A stretch of 39,783 nt of DNA from Polyangiaceae bacterium (GTDB lineage Bacteria > Myxococcota_A > Polyangia > Polyangiales > Polyangiaceae), in the NCBI GenBank assembly GCA_029261965.1, contig JAJDAH010000309.1, forward strand, positions 1-39,783. The letters are read 5' to 3'. How positions within the stretch are numbered: the first letter of the stretch is position 1; each line of letters starts with the position of its first letter. The translations under genes and the position numbers were made by a program. Below are positions 1 to 7,876 of this stretch, one piece after another. Below the pieces are notes generated by a model. It ran no database searches. It was not told the origin of the DNA and saw nothing but the letters and a program-made list of their open reading frames with translations.

Positions 1-741
1 ATGCTCACCAACGACATCGTGGGGGCCAGCGTCGACGCCCTGGGTGTGGCGGACAAGAAGCGCGTGCGTGTTTTCAGCGACGGGCTACCGGCCGAAGCGA
101 AGGCGAGAGAAACGCACATCAGGGTCGGCGCGCTCGCCGACAGCTCGTCCCGACAGTTGGCACGTTTCGTCGACGAAACGACAACGGCGTACCTCGACGA
201 ATTCGAAGCGCCGCTGGTCTATCGCCTCGACCGGTACCTCCGCGGGGGCGACCACCGACCGTTCCACCTAGCGGGGTTTGCCGCAGTGCGACTCACCGAG
301 GTCAACGAAAACTTTCATCGGCAGCATCAGGATCTGCGGACGGAGAACGGCACCGAGTACGGGGACACGGTCGAGCACGTCGACCCCAGCTACATGGCGA
401 ACGTGGCGAAGGTGAACATTGCGGCACTGGCTTCCTTGGCCCGAGCTCCGGCGCGGCCCGACCTGGTGCGGCTCGACGTTCGCGAGCTCCAGACGCACTC
501 GACTCTTTTATGGCGGCCCATGAACGACGAACGCGTCGTGTACGAGGTCGTGGCGCGCCCGACCGACGAGACACGGTGGCAGAAGGTCTTTCCCGTCGGG
601 CGCTCCGGCGAGGCAACGATCCCGCTCTCGAAGGACCACTGGCTGTTCGGAATTCGGGCCGTAGGACCCCGGGGACACCGAAGCCTGCCGGTGTTCCCCC
701 TTCCGCTTCGCCGTGGTGAGTCCTGGCCGCCGGCACCGTGA
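1..741 (+). CDS. M28-family zinc peptidase, C-terminal part (5' truncated by window edge)
   Basis: The frame is open from the first base, and the ATG at 1 is probably an internal Met, because the peptidase core should lie upstream. Residues 1-150 look like the end of an M28 aminopeptidase domain: NDIVG near the start, then GFAAVRLTE and NFHRQHQD, whose first His fits the last zinc ligand of the family, then YGDTVEHVD and a closing helix. Residues 155-240 resemble the FnIII-like domain often found at the end of this subgroup (LLWRPMNDERVVYEVV, SKDHWLFGIRAVG). M28 enzymes remove N-terminal residues from peptides and are often exported; the signal peptide and the other zinc ligands are outside the window, so location and activity cannot be checked. 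It is followed on the same strand by mutS2 after about 60 bases. Confidence 0.8.
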   Translation: MLTNDIVGASVDALGVADKKRVRVFSDGLPAEAKARETHIRVGALADSSSRQLARFVDETTTAYLDEFEAPLVYRLDRYLRGGDHRPFHLAGFAAVRLTEVNENFHRQHQDLRTENGTEYGDTVEHVDPSYMANVAKVNIAALASLARAPARPDLVRLDVRELQTHSTLLWRPMNDERVVYEVVARPTDETRWQKVFPVGRSGEATIPLSKDHWLFGIRAVGPRGHRSLPVFPLPLRRGESWPPAP

Positions 742-802
742 GCACCCGAGGGGAGTCCTGGGGCTGGCACGAGGGCCCCGCTGCCCCCAAACTGCCCGCC
801 CC

Positions 803-3184
803 GTGGTGACCTCCACGAAAACAGCTTCCGACCTCGAGTGGCCCCAGCTGCTCGAGCGGATCGCCCAGGGCTGCCTTGGGCCTGACGCCCGCGCGCGCAC
901 CCTCGCGCTCGAGCCGGCGGGGTCCCTCGCCGAAGCCTCGGCGTCGATGCAACGCACCACCGAAGCGTGCCAAGCACTCGAGGCAGACGAGCCGATCCCG
1001 GCCGATGCGGTCCCCGAAACCCTCGAGCTGCTCGATCGAATCGCTCTCGGCAGCGCGGCGAGCGCCCTCGAGCTCGGCCGCGTCGCACGGCTTTTGGAAG
1101 TAGCGCGAGAGCTTCGACGCTTCGCGCGCGCACATCGAGCCGAGTACCCCACCCTCGCGGCGGCCCTCGATTCGGACCCGGGGCTCGATGTCCTGCTCGA
1201 CGATCTGCGCATCGCGCTGGACCCTGCGGGCGGGCTGTCCGACGACGCTTCCCCGCTCCTCCGACAAGCACGACGTCGAGCAAGCGACAGCCGAGCCCGG
1301 GTCATCGCTCGCCTCGAGCGCCTCATGTCGCACCATTCCGACGTACTTCGGGACGAATACTACGACGTTCGCGAGGGGCGCTATGTGCTGCCCGTACGCT
1401 CCGATGCTCACATCAAAATCGAGGGCATCGTGCTCGGTTCGAGTGCGTCGGGCGGCACGCTCTACGTCGAGCCGCGTGAGATCACACCTCTCGGGAACGC
1501 GCTCAAGGTCGCCGAGAGCGAAATCTCGCGCGAGGAAGCCAGAATCCTCCTCGAGCTGTCGACCGACGTTCGGGACAAGCTCGACGAAGTGCGCTCGGCC
1601 AAGGAGGCCTCGATTCAGGCCGATCAACTCGCCGCCATCGCCCGATGGGCCCGGGAAATCGACGCCACGCCGATCGCTCCGAGAGAGGCGGCAGGTTCGG
1701 TGCTGCGCCAATTCCGCCATCCTCTTCTCCCGGCAGACAGCGTCGTCGCCAACGACATCACGCTCGAAGCCGGGACCGCGCTTTTGGTGTCCGGCCCGAA
1801 TGCCGGCGGGAAAACCGTCGCTCTCAAGTGTCTAGGTCTCGCCGCATGGATGGTTCGCGCGGGACTGCCGCTCCCCGCGAGCCCCGAATCCGAGGTCGGA
1901 TGGTTCGACCAGGTTCTGACAGACGTGGGGGACGAGCAATCGCTCGCCCGCTCTCTGTCGACGTTCAGCGCCCACGTCTCGAACCTCGCTGCCATCCTCG
2001 GTCAGGCGAACCCGCGCACCCTCGTTCTGCTCGACGAGATCGCCGCAGGGACCGACCCGGAAGAGGGCGCAGCGCTGGCGGCCGCGGTTTTGCAAACACT
2101 GGTGGACCGGGGAGCGGCCGTGGCGACCACGACCCACTACGAGCGGCTGAAGGAGTTCGCCACCGGCCACGACAAGCTCGTCAACGCGTCCGTCGGTTTC
2201 GACTTCGACCGCATGGAGCCGACGTTTTCCCTCGCCATGGGCATTCCTGGACCTTCGAGCGCGCTGGCCGTGGCCGCCCGATACGGCATCGAGCCGGACG
2301 TCATTGCCGCGGCGCAACGGATGCTGCCCAAGGACTCGCTCGAAAGAGAGGATCTCGTCGGCAAGCTGCAGAAAGAACGCCGCGCGCTCGAAGAGGCCCG
2401 CGCCGCGGCGGAAGCCGACGCCCGGGAGCAGGCTAGGCTTCGGGCCGAGCTCGAGACCGAGCGCAAGACCGTGCGCATCAAAGAGCGCGAACGGCTCGCA
2501 CGCGAAGGACGCGAGCTGACGGCGCGGGTGACCGAAGCGCGCGGGGACATCGAGCGGGCCCGCCGAAGCCTGCGGTCGCGGAATCTCACGAAGTCCGAAA
2601 TTCGCGAGATCGAACGCGACGTCGACGCCGCAGCTCGCCACGTGGCCATCGGCAGTCCTCTCACCGAGCTCGCACGATCCTCGACCGATGCGGAAAAAGC
2701 ACGATCCGGGGTCCCGCTCGCGCCCGGCGATCGAGTGCGCGTTCGGCGGCTCGGTCCCGGAATCGCGCAGGTGCTCGAAACGGCAACGAAAGGCCACGTG
2801 CGCGTTCTGGCGGGCGCGCTCAAAGTCAGCGTGCCCGTGGAAGAGGTCGTCCGTGTGGACGGATCGAAGCCGGCCCCGAAAACCAAGGCAGTGCGCATCG
2901 CTCCTTCACCCGAAAGGCAGAGCGACCCGATCCGTACTTCGCTGAACACGCTCGATCTGCGAGGACATCGAGTCGAAGAGGCGCTCGACCGAGTCGACGC
3001 TTTTCTGGACCACATGTTGAGCTCGGGCGAAGCGACGGGATTCGTGCTGCACGGTCACGGGACGGGCGCGCTCAAGGACGCGGTGCGCGTCCATCTCGAC
3101 GAGTCGGCGTACGTCGAGCGTCACGAGGTCGCCGACGACAGCCAAGGCGGCGACGCGCTCACGGTGTTCTGGCTGCGCGGGTAG
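803..3184 (+). CDS. mutS2: Endonuclease MutS2
   Basis: MutS2 is a MutS-fold ATPase with a C-terminal Smr nuclease domain. It is linked to suppression of recombination and, in some bacteria, to ribosome-collision rescue. Visible parts in order: the MutS core/lever region; Walker A SGPNAGGKT (about 1790-1816); the signature region TDVGDEQSLARSLSTFSAH; Walker B TLVLLDEIAAGTDP; the switch His in TTTHYERLKEFA; a charged coiled coil rich in E/R/K (about 2330-2640); and an Smr domain with LDLRGHRVEEAL and HGHGTGALK. The frame is open from ATG 713, but that extension is low-complexity and overlaps the upstream gene. The adjacent GTG codons at 803 and 806 give a 792-793 aa protein whose start fits the family (SDLEWPQLLERIA). 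No clear ribosome-binding site is visible. It is not a mismatch-repair MutS, because the N-terminal mismatch-recognition domain is absent. Confidence 0.95.
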   Translation: MVTSTKTASDLEWPQLLERIAQGCLGPDARARTLALEPAGSLAEASASMQRTTEACQALEADEPIPADAVPETLELLDRIALGSAASALELGRVARLLEVARELRRFARAHRAEYPTLAAALDSDPGLDVLLDDLRIALDPAGGLSDDASPLLRQARRRASDSRARVIARLERLMSHHSDVLRDEYYDVREGRYVLPVRSDAHIKIEGIVLGSSASGGTLYVEPREITPLGNALKVAESEISREEARILLELSTDVRDKLDEVRSAKEASIQADQLAAIARWAREIDATPIAPREAAGSVLRQFRHPLLPADSVVANDITLEAGTALLVSGPNAGGKTVALKCLGLAAWMVRAGLPLPASPESEVGWFDQVLTDVGDEQSLARSLSTFSAHVSNLAAILGQANPRTLVLLDEIAAGTDPEEGAALAAAVLQTLVDRGAAVATTTHYERLKEFATGHDKLVNASVGFDFDRMEPTFSLAMGIPGPSSALAVAARYGIEPDVIAAAQRMLPKDSLEREDLVGKLQKERRALEEARAAAEADAREQARLRAELETERKTVRIKERERLAREGRELTARVTEARGDIERARRSLRSRNLTKSEIREIERDVDAAARHVAIGSPLTELARSSTDAEKARSGVPLAPGDRVRVRRLGPGIAQVLETATKGHVRVLAGALKVSVPVEEVVRVDGSKPAPKTKAVRIAPSPERQSDPIRTSLNTLDLRGHRVEEALDRVDAFLDHMLSSGEATGFVLHGHGTGALKDAVRVHLDESAYVERHEVADDSQGGDALTVFWLRG

Positions 3185-3365
3185 CGGCGTGCCCGCTCGC
3201 GATATCGAGCCGAACGGACTATTCCAGCGATGCTGCGGAGAATCTTCTATCGTCAGCGAAAACCGGTTTGATTCCGGTGGCCTGTCGTTGACCCACGTCG
3301 CCCAGAGGCGCAAAAACGAGAGAGTGGGAGCTCGGACTCCCCGCTCCGGCAAAGGAAGGCTTCAA

Positions 3366-3815
3366 ATGGGCAAGGTCTGCATCCAGTGCAATACGAAGAT
3401 TGGCTTCTTCAAGTCGCCGATCGAGGGCGTTTACTGCACGTACGACTGTCGGAACGACGCCCGTCGCGAGATGGAAGACAACCAGCGCAAGTCGCGAGAG
3501 CTAGAAATTGCCGCGAAACGCCACGCCGAAGAAGAGCGCGCCGAGAGTCGACGGAGCGAACAGCTCTCCCAGGCCGCTCAGGCGAAGAAGTCCGCGTGTC
3601 CCAAGTGCAGCGAGGCCTGGAGCTACGTGCAGGGCGGCGGGGCGATGGGCCTCGATGTCGGTGACTGCATCAAGTGCGGCTTCTCGGCCGAGTTTCTGGG
3701 GATCGAGCGGTGCCCGCATTGCCACTGCGAGTCACTCGTCATGCAGTCGGATGACAGCGCCAAATGCCCGCGGTGTAAATATCGCCACGGCGCATCGCAG
3801 CGACTGAGCGCCTGA
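3366..3815 (+). CDS. Small multi-zinc-ribbon protein of unknown function
   Basis: A 149-residue protein. ATG 3366 was chosen over upstream starts because a strong AAAGGAAGG ribosome-binding site lies just before it. It carries an N-terminal CIQC...CTYDC finger (residues 5-28), then a highly charged Glu/Arg/Lys helix (about 30-75, likely coiled coil), then two more paired knuckles: CPKC with CIKC, and CPHC with CPRC. That is enough Cys for three zinc sites. The layout suggests a nucleic-acid or protein-binding scaffold, but I recognise no characterised family. It probably has its own promoter in the 180 bases after mutS2. Its stop codon lies in the loop of a hairpin shared with the convergent TonB-like gene. 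Confidence 0.8.
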   Translation: MGKVCIQCNTKIGFFKSPIEGVYCTYDCRNDARREMEDNQRKSRELEIAAKRHAEEERAESRRSEQLSQAAQAKKSACPKCSEAWSYVQGGGAMGLDVGDCIKCGFSAEFLGIERCPHCHCESLVMQSDDSAKCPRCKYRHGASQRLSA

Positions 3816-3824
3816 CGCTCAGTC
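3802..3824. terminator. Bidirectional terminator hairpin between convergent genes
   Basis: A perfect 9-bp inverted repeat, GACTGAGCG/CGCTCAGTC, with a 5-base loop CCTGA. The TGA of the zinc-ribbon gene falls in the loop, and the stop of the opposite-strand TonB-like gene (3819-3821) falls in the right stem. There is no T-tract, as is common in GC-rich genomes, so termination is inferred from symmetry and position. Confidence 0.7.
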
Positions 3825-4826
3825 CGCGTCGGACGCTGCGCCGCTCTCGAGCGGCTTCGACGACTCGATCGTCACCTTGGCTTCGAGGTGACGGCCGGAC
3901 GTGAGCGTGAAGTACCCGCTTCCCGGCGTGCCGGGGCGCGGCGACGTGAATCCAATCTGCACTCCCTCAGCGTCTTCGAGCTTTTCGCGATCCGACAGCA
4001 CGACCTCGACGCCGAGCACCTCGGTCCCTGCGCCGGCCACGCCGCGGGCGAGAGCGAAGCGGCCAATCTTGAGGTGAAGGAGCGTCTTGCGCACGAGCTC
4101 GCGGAGCGATCGAGGCGCTTCTTCCGTCGTCTGGGTCGAGGCGATCTTCCCCTCGTCGTCGATCGTGATGGTCACGGTGATGCGACCGACTTCCCCGACC
4201 GGGAGCCGCTTCCAAGTCCTGTCGTGGTACCCGGCGATCGGCAGCGCCCGCGCAAAGGCTTTGGCCAGATTGCGCACACCACCTGGAAGTGCTTTTGACC
4301 CGAACGAGGCGCCGGTCCCATCGCCGCTTGCCGACGGCGCCACCGGAGCCGCCACGGGTTCGGTCGGCGTCGGGGGCTTCGGCGGATCGGCCTTCGGCGC
4401 CGGGTTTCCGCCGGTCGCGGCTTCGTCCGGCGGTGACTTTTTCTCTTCTTCTTCGTCCGCCCCGTCGGCGGGATCGATCGGGTCGGGCAACCACGACTCG
4501 CCGTATTCATCGACCGGCGGCGTGGGCGGCTTCGGTGCTGGCTCGACGCTTTTCTTCGGCTCAGCTTCGTTCGGCTCGACCTCCTTCGGCGTCGGCGCGT
4601 TCGGCTCGGCGCGTTCAGGCTCGGCGGCCTCCGCGGCCGGCTCGGCCTCCGCTTCGAGAAGGTCATCGATGTCGACGGTGTTGCCGACCCAAATGTCCGG
4701 CCTCTCGACGTACGAAACCTCCGAACTGTGGGCCGGCTTCGCGATTCCGACCGAGAGCAGCGCCGCGAAGACGGCGTGAAGCGCCATCGAAAGCGTAAAA
4801 GCCCATCTCGAACGGCGGTCGAACAT
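3819..4826 (-). CDS. TonB-like energy-transducer family protein
   Basis: A 335-residue protein. It has a short basic N-terminus and one membrane segment (about residues 9-28, AFTLSMALHAVFAALLSVG). A long acidic, Pro/Glu/Ala-rich linker follows (about 55-170; many PE, PK and PP pairs), then a C-terminal globular domain (about 190-285) with GRITVTITIDDEGKI and a following helix like TonB or TonB-like domains. The ribosome-binding site GGGGAAGAG sits directly before ATG 4826. The topology fits an inner-membrane anchor whose linker spans the periplasm. An extra 50 residues after the TonB-like domain (GSGYFTLTSGRHLE) are unusual for classical TonB, and no ExbB/ExbD genes are nearby. It may instead be an AgmX/PglI-type or generic TonB-fold protein. 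It is divergent from the VWA gene and may share its promoter region. Confidence 0.65.
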   Translation of the reverse strand: MFDRRSRWAFTLSMALHAVFAALLSVGIAKPAHSSEVSYVERPDIWVGNTVDIDDLLEAEAEPAAEAAEPERAEPNAPTPKEVEPNEAEPKKSVEPAPKPPTPPVDEYGESWLPDPIDPADGADEEEEKKSPPDEAATGGNPAPKADPPKPPTPTEPVAAPVAPSASGDGTGASFGSKALPGGVRNLAKAFARALPIAGYHDRTWKRLPVGEVGRITVTITIDDEGKIASTQTTEEAPRSLRELVRKTLLHLKIGRFALARGVAGAGTEVLGVEVVLSDREKLEDAEGVQIGFTSPRPGTPGSGYFTLTSGRHLEAKVTIESSKPLESGAASDAD

Positions 4827-4929
4827 CTCTCTTCCCCATTGTACGACACCGGGCCATGGGCCGAGTTCCGAGCAAAGTCATCGCCGGATCCCGCAGTATT
4901 GAGCACGTTCAGGCGCGACGGCGACGCAG

Positions 4930-4935
4930 TATAGT
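4930..4935 (+). promoter_or_regulatory. Candidate -10 element for a leaderless transcript of the VWA gene
   Basis: TATAGT ends six bases before the GTG start at 4942, the spacing expected when transcription begins at the start codon itself. There is no ribosome-binding site upstream of the GTG, which fits a leaderless mRNA. No good -35 is visible 17 bases upstream. Confidence 0.4.
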
Positions 4936-4941
4936 GGCCGC

Positions 4942-6075
4942 GTGTCGCGTCGAGCCCCGAGCTTCCTCCGCACGGCCGGAGCCATCGCGTTGGCGGGCGC
5001 GGTGCTCCTGGGGGGCGAGGCATGCGGCGCGAAAACACCGCTTTTGATCGGCACCATAGCGACCTGCACGCCCGCGGCTACCCGAACCTGCGTCGGCCCC
5101 GAGGAATGCCTCGGCGTCGAAGAGTGCGTGACCGACGGTTCGACTTGGGGAGAGTGCGTCTGCGAGGTCGATGTCGCCCCGGTGTGCTTCGACAGCTCGT
5201 TCGGAGCCCAGGGCTCACCCATCAGCTTGCATTTCATCGTCGATCGCTCGGGCTCGATGGTGGATTTTTGGACCCCGACCATCGACGCGCTCTCTACCTT
5301 CTTCTCGGATTCGAGCTCGGCTGGTTTGTCCGTCGCACTCGACTTCTTCCCGCCCATCGACGCGAGCGAAGAGTGTGAGCCCGAAACCTACGCGTCTCCC
5401 GACGTAGGCTTCGGCACGCTCAACGCCCAGAGCGGACCTGGCGACCCTCATGAAGAGGCGCTTCAGCAATTTCTGATCCGCGTCGGCCTGCCCCAGGGCG
5501 GGACGCCGATGTTCCCGGCCTACGAAGGCGCGGTGCAGGTCGCCACCGAACGCTCGGACAATGCCGGAGGCGGCGAGCTCGTCGTCATCGTCTTGGTCAC
5601 CGACGGTGAGCCCAGTGGTTGCGACTCCACGAACTCGAAGATCCTGCTGCTTCAATTCGTCGAAGACGTCGCCGGCGGCCCACCACCGATCCGCACGTTC
5701 ACGATCGGCCTTCAGGGGGTGGACGAAGCGCTCATCGAGGCCCTCGCGGAGCGAGGCAACGGAGACGCTTTTTTTGTTGGCCGAGGCGACGTTTCCCAGC
5801 AATTGATTACTTCCTTCGAGAGCATTCGCCGCCGCCTCTCGTGCGACTTCCAGTTGGTGGGTGTGCCCAACGACTTCGACGAAAGTGTCGACGTCACGTT
5901 CACCCTCGAGGGAAGCGACGAAGCGCTTCCTTTCGATCCCTCGTGCGCGTTCGGCGGGTGGACGCTCGACGACACGACGACGCCTCCGAGTCTGTCTTTG
6001 TGCGAGAGCGCGTGCGAGCGGGTCAAGCTCGCTGAACAGGGAACCCTCAGAATCGTCGTCGGCTGCGACGAATGA
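4942..6075 (+). CDS. Secreted VWA-domain (MIDAS) protein, probable lipoprotein
   Basis: A 377-residue protein starting at GTG 4942. An N-terminal basic and hydrophobic segment ends at Cys28 (GGEACGA), a plausible but non-ideal lipobox because Glu is at -2. A Cys-rich stretch follows (residues 41-82: TCTPAATRTCVGPEEC, CVTDG, ECVCEV), of the kind seen in many myxobacterial surface proteins. A von Willebrand factor A domain follows, with a full MIDAS: DRSGSM at 101-106, GGTPMFP for the threonine ligand, and VTDGEP for the distal Asp. VWA domains bind divalent cations and protein partners. The final 90 residues hold a Cys-containing domain (LSCDFQLVG, FDPSCAFGGW, CESACERV). The partner is unknown. 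It is convergent with the malic enzyme gene across a hairpin. Confidence 0.8.
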   Translation: MSRRAPSFLRTAGAIALAGAVLLGGEACGAKTPLLIGTIATCTPAATRTCVGPEECLGVEECVTDGSTWGECVCEVDVAPVCFDSSFGAQGSPISLHFIVDRSGSMVDFWTPTIDALSTFFSDSSSAGLSVALDFFPPIDASEECEPETYASPDVGFGTLNAQSGPGDPHEEALQQFLIRVGLPQGGTPMFPAYEGAVQVATERSDNAGGGELVVIVLVTDGEPSGCDSTNSKILLLQFVEDVAGGPPPIRTFTIGLQGVDEALIEALAERGNGDAFFVGRGDVSQQLITSFESIRRRLSCDFQLVGVPNDFDESVDVTFTLEGSDEALPFDPSCAFGGWTLDDTTTPPSLSLCESACERVKLAEQGTLRIVVGCDE

Positions 6076-6078
6076 CGA

Positions 6079-6105
6079 GTGTGGTGGAGCAGAGCTTCAC
6101 CACAC
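6079..6105. terminator. Bidirectional terminator hairpin
   Basis: Stem GTGTGGTG (6079-6086) pairs perfectly with CACCACAC (6098-6105). It extends inward by three more pairs (one G-U), leaving a CAGAG loop. It lies in the 40 bases between the convergent VWA and malic enzyme genes and can serve both strands. Confidence 0.7.
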
Positions 6106-6115
6106 ACTGGAAAGA

Positions 6116-7828
6116 CTAACCCGGGACTAGCTCCGGGTATTCGGGCTCCCACATCTCGAGCGCAACGGCCTCGGCCGCCGCCTCGTCGGAGAGATCGCGA
6201 CCGATGCCCAGGCGCCGTGCTTCTTGCACGACGGCCACGGCGATCTTCGCCGAAACGGGACGCAAATCGCTGAGCGGAGGAAACAGCGCACCTTTGGCCA
6301 GATCCCCCTCGGGTACCGCGGCGGCCAGCGCCTGGGCGGCCACCGCGAACATCGAATCCGTCACCTGACTGGCATCCGCAACGAGCGCTCCCAGGCCGAC
6401 ACCGGGAAAAACGTAGACGTTGTTCGATTGGCTCACGGGGATCGTGCGCCCTTCGTATTCCACCGCGTCGAACGGGCTACCCGTCGCCACCAGCGCACGG
6501 CCGTCGGACCAACGAATGACGTCTTCGGGTTTGGCCTCGCTGTTCGCCGTCGGATTCGATAGCGGAAACACCACCGGGCGATCGGTGTGTTCGGACAACG
6601 TGCGGATGACTTGCTCGTCGAACTTGTTCGGTTCCCCCGACGTGCCGATGAGCACCGTCGGCTTCAACGCACGGATGACGTCGATGAGCCCGACCGCGCC
6701 ATTGGCGGGCAGCCCCTCTTTCTCCGCGAGCGCCGCCGGCCATGCCGCCTCGCGTTTGTAGGCATCGTCGATCTCCCGGCCGTCGACGAGCATGCCACGG
6801 CTATCGAGCAGCGCCACGGCGCGTTGGGTCTGCGCATCGGAAACCCCCGCGCGCGACATGGCGTCGCGGATGAGCCTGGCGATGCCGATTCCGGAAGCGC
6901 CAGCGCCTAGGATGACTACCCGCTGGCTCTCGAGCGAGCGCCCTAGCGCCCGGCACGCGGCGAGGATGCCCGCAACGGCGACCGCCGAGGTGCCCTGGAT
7001 GTCGTCGTTGAACGACGACAAACGCTCTCGATAGCGGTCGAGCAGGTCGAACGCGTTCTGCTTCTTGAAGTCCTCCCACTGGAGCACGGCATGCGGGAAC
7101 CTCTTTTTGACCGCGGTCACGAACTCTTCGACGAGTGCATCGTACCGCTCTCCACGCAACCGCTTGCCCTGCCAGCCGATGTACGAGGGATCGTTCAACA
7201 GCTCGGCGTTGTCGGTTCCGACGTCGAGACTGATCGGGAGAGTCTTCGACGGATGAATGCCTGCGGCCATGGTGTAGAGCGCCAGCTTGCCGATCGAAAT
7301 GCCGATGCCTCCGGCCCCCTGGTCACCGAGTCCGAGAATGCGCTCGTTGTCGGTGACGACAATCAGACGAACGTCGTCCGGTCGGGGTGCGTTGCCGAGC
7401 ACTTCCTCGACGCGCCCCTGGTGGTCCGGGGTGATCCACATCCCCCGACCGCGTCGAAATATGGCGCTGTACTGCTTGCACGCCTCGCCGACGACCGGCG
7501 TGTAGACAATCGGAGTCAGCTCGTCGACGTGCTCGAGAAGCACTCTGTAGAACAACGTCTCATTGCGGTCCTGCAGCGCTGCGAGCCCGATGTAGCGCTC
7601 GAGCGGATCCGTCTTCCGGCACACCGAGCGATACGCGCGCTCGACCTGCTGCTCGATCGTCGTGACGACGTTCGGCACGAGACCGTGGAGCCCGAACGCA
7701 TCGCGCTCCTCACCGGTGAAGGCGCTACCCTTGTTGTAAAGGCCCATGCAGAGCAGCTCTTGGCCGCGGTAGGGCACCTTCGCGCGGTAGCGACCGCGCT
7801 CGTCACGTTCGAAAACACTCGGGTCCAT
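6116..7828 (-). CDS. maeA: NAD-dependent malic enzyme (oxaloacetate-decarboxylating)
   Basis: Oxidative decarboxylation of L-malate to pyruvate with NAD(P)+, cytoplasmic. The 570-residue length matches the long (E. coli MaeA/eukaryotic) type, not the roughly 420-residue bacterial type. Visible motifs: NKGSAFTGEERDAFGL near the N-terminus; the signature YTPVVGEACKQYS with catalytic Tyr109; ILGLGDQGAGGIGISIGKLALY; metal-binding FEDF-like WEDFKKQNAF; FNDDIQGTSAVAVAG; the Rossmann loop GAGASGIGIA; and the closing SNPT, ATGSPF and FPGVGLG. Resemblance to MaeA is strong along its whole length. Cofactor preference for NAD over NADP is inferred from the subfamily. It is the last gene of a minus-strand run behind glyQ, with 48 bases separating it from the nitroreductase. 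Confidence 0.93.
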   Translation of the reverse strand: MDPSVFERDERGRYRAKVPYRGQELLCMGLYNKGSAFTGEERDAFGLHGLVPNVVTTIEQQVERAYRSVCRKTDPLERYIGLAALQDRNETLFYRVLLEHVDELTPIVYTPVVGEACKQYSAIFRRGRGMWITPDHQGRVEEVLGNAPRPDDVRLIVVTDNERILGLGDQGAGGIGISIGKLALYTMAAGIHPSKTLPISLDVGTDNAELLNDPSYIGWQGKRLRGERYDALVEEFVTAVKKRFPHAVLQWEDFKKQNAFDLLDRYRERLSSFNDDIQGTSAVAVAGILAACRALGRSLESQRVVILGAGASGIGIARLIRDAMSRAGVSDAQTQRAVALLDSRGMLVDGREIDDAYKREAAWPAALAEKEGLPANGAVGLIDVIRALKPTVLIGTSGEPNKFDEQVIRTLSEHTDRPVVFPLSNPTANSEAKPEDVIRWSDGRALVATGSPFDAVEYEGRTIPVSQSNNVYVFPGVGLGALVADASQVTDSMFAVAAQALAAAVPEGDLAKGALFPPLSDLRPVSAKIAVAVVQEARRLGIGRDLSDEAAAEAVALEMWEPEYPELVPG

Positions 7829-7876
7829 GGGGAGGGACGCTGATAGCAGCTTCGCGAGCGCTCGGGTAGACGCGCT

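Noticed and set aside
302-1720. A 472-codon minus-strand frame over the M28 end and mutS2
   Set aside because: No recognisable domain and low-complexity Arg/Ser/Ala content; mutS2 on the other strand is certain.
3266-3290. A T-arm-like hairpin, ACCGG and CCGGT around a 7-base loop, suggesting a tRNA
   Set aside because: The loop lacks the conserved C of the T-loop, and no matching acceptor stem, anticodon arm or 3' CCA is found nearby.
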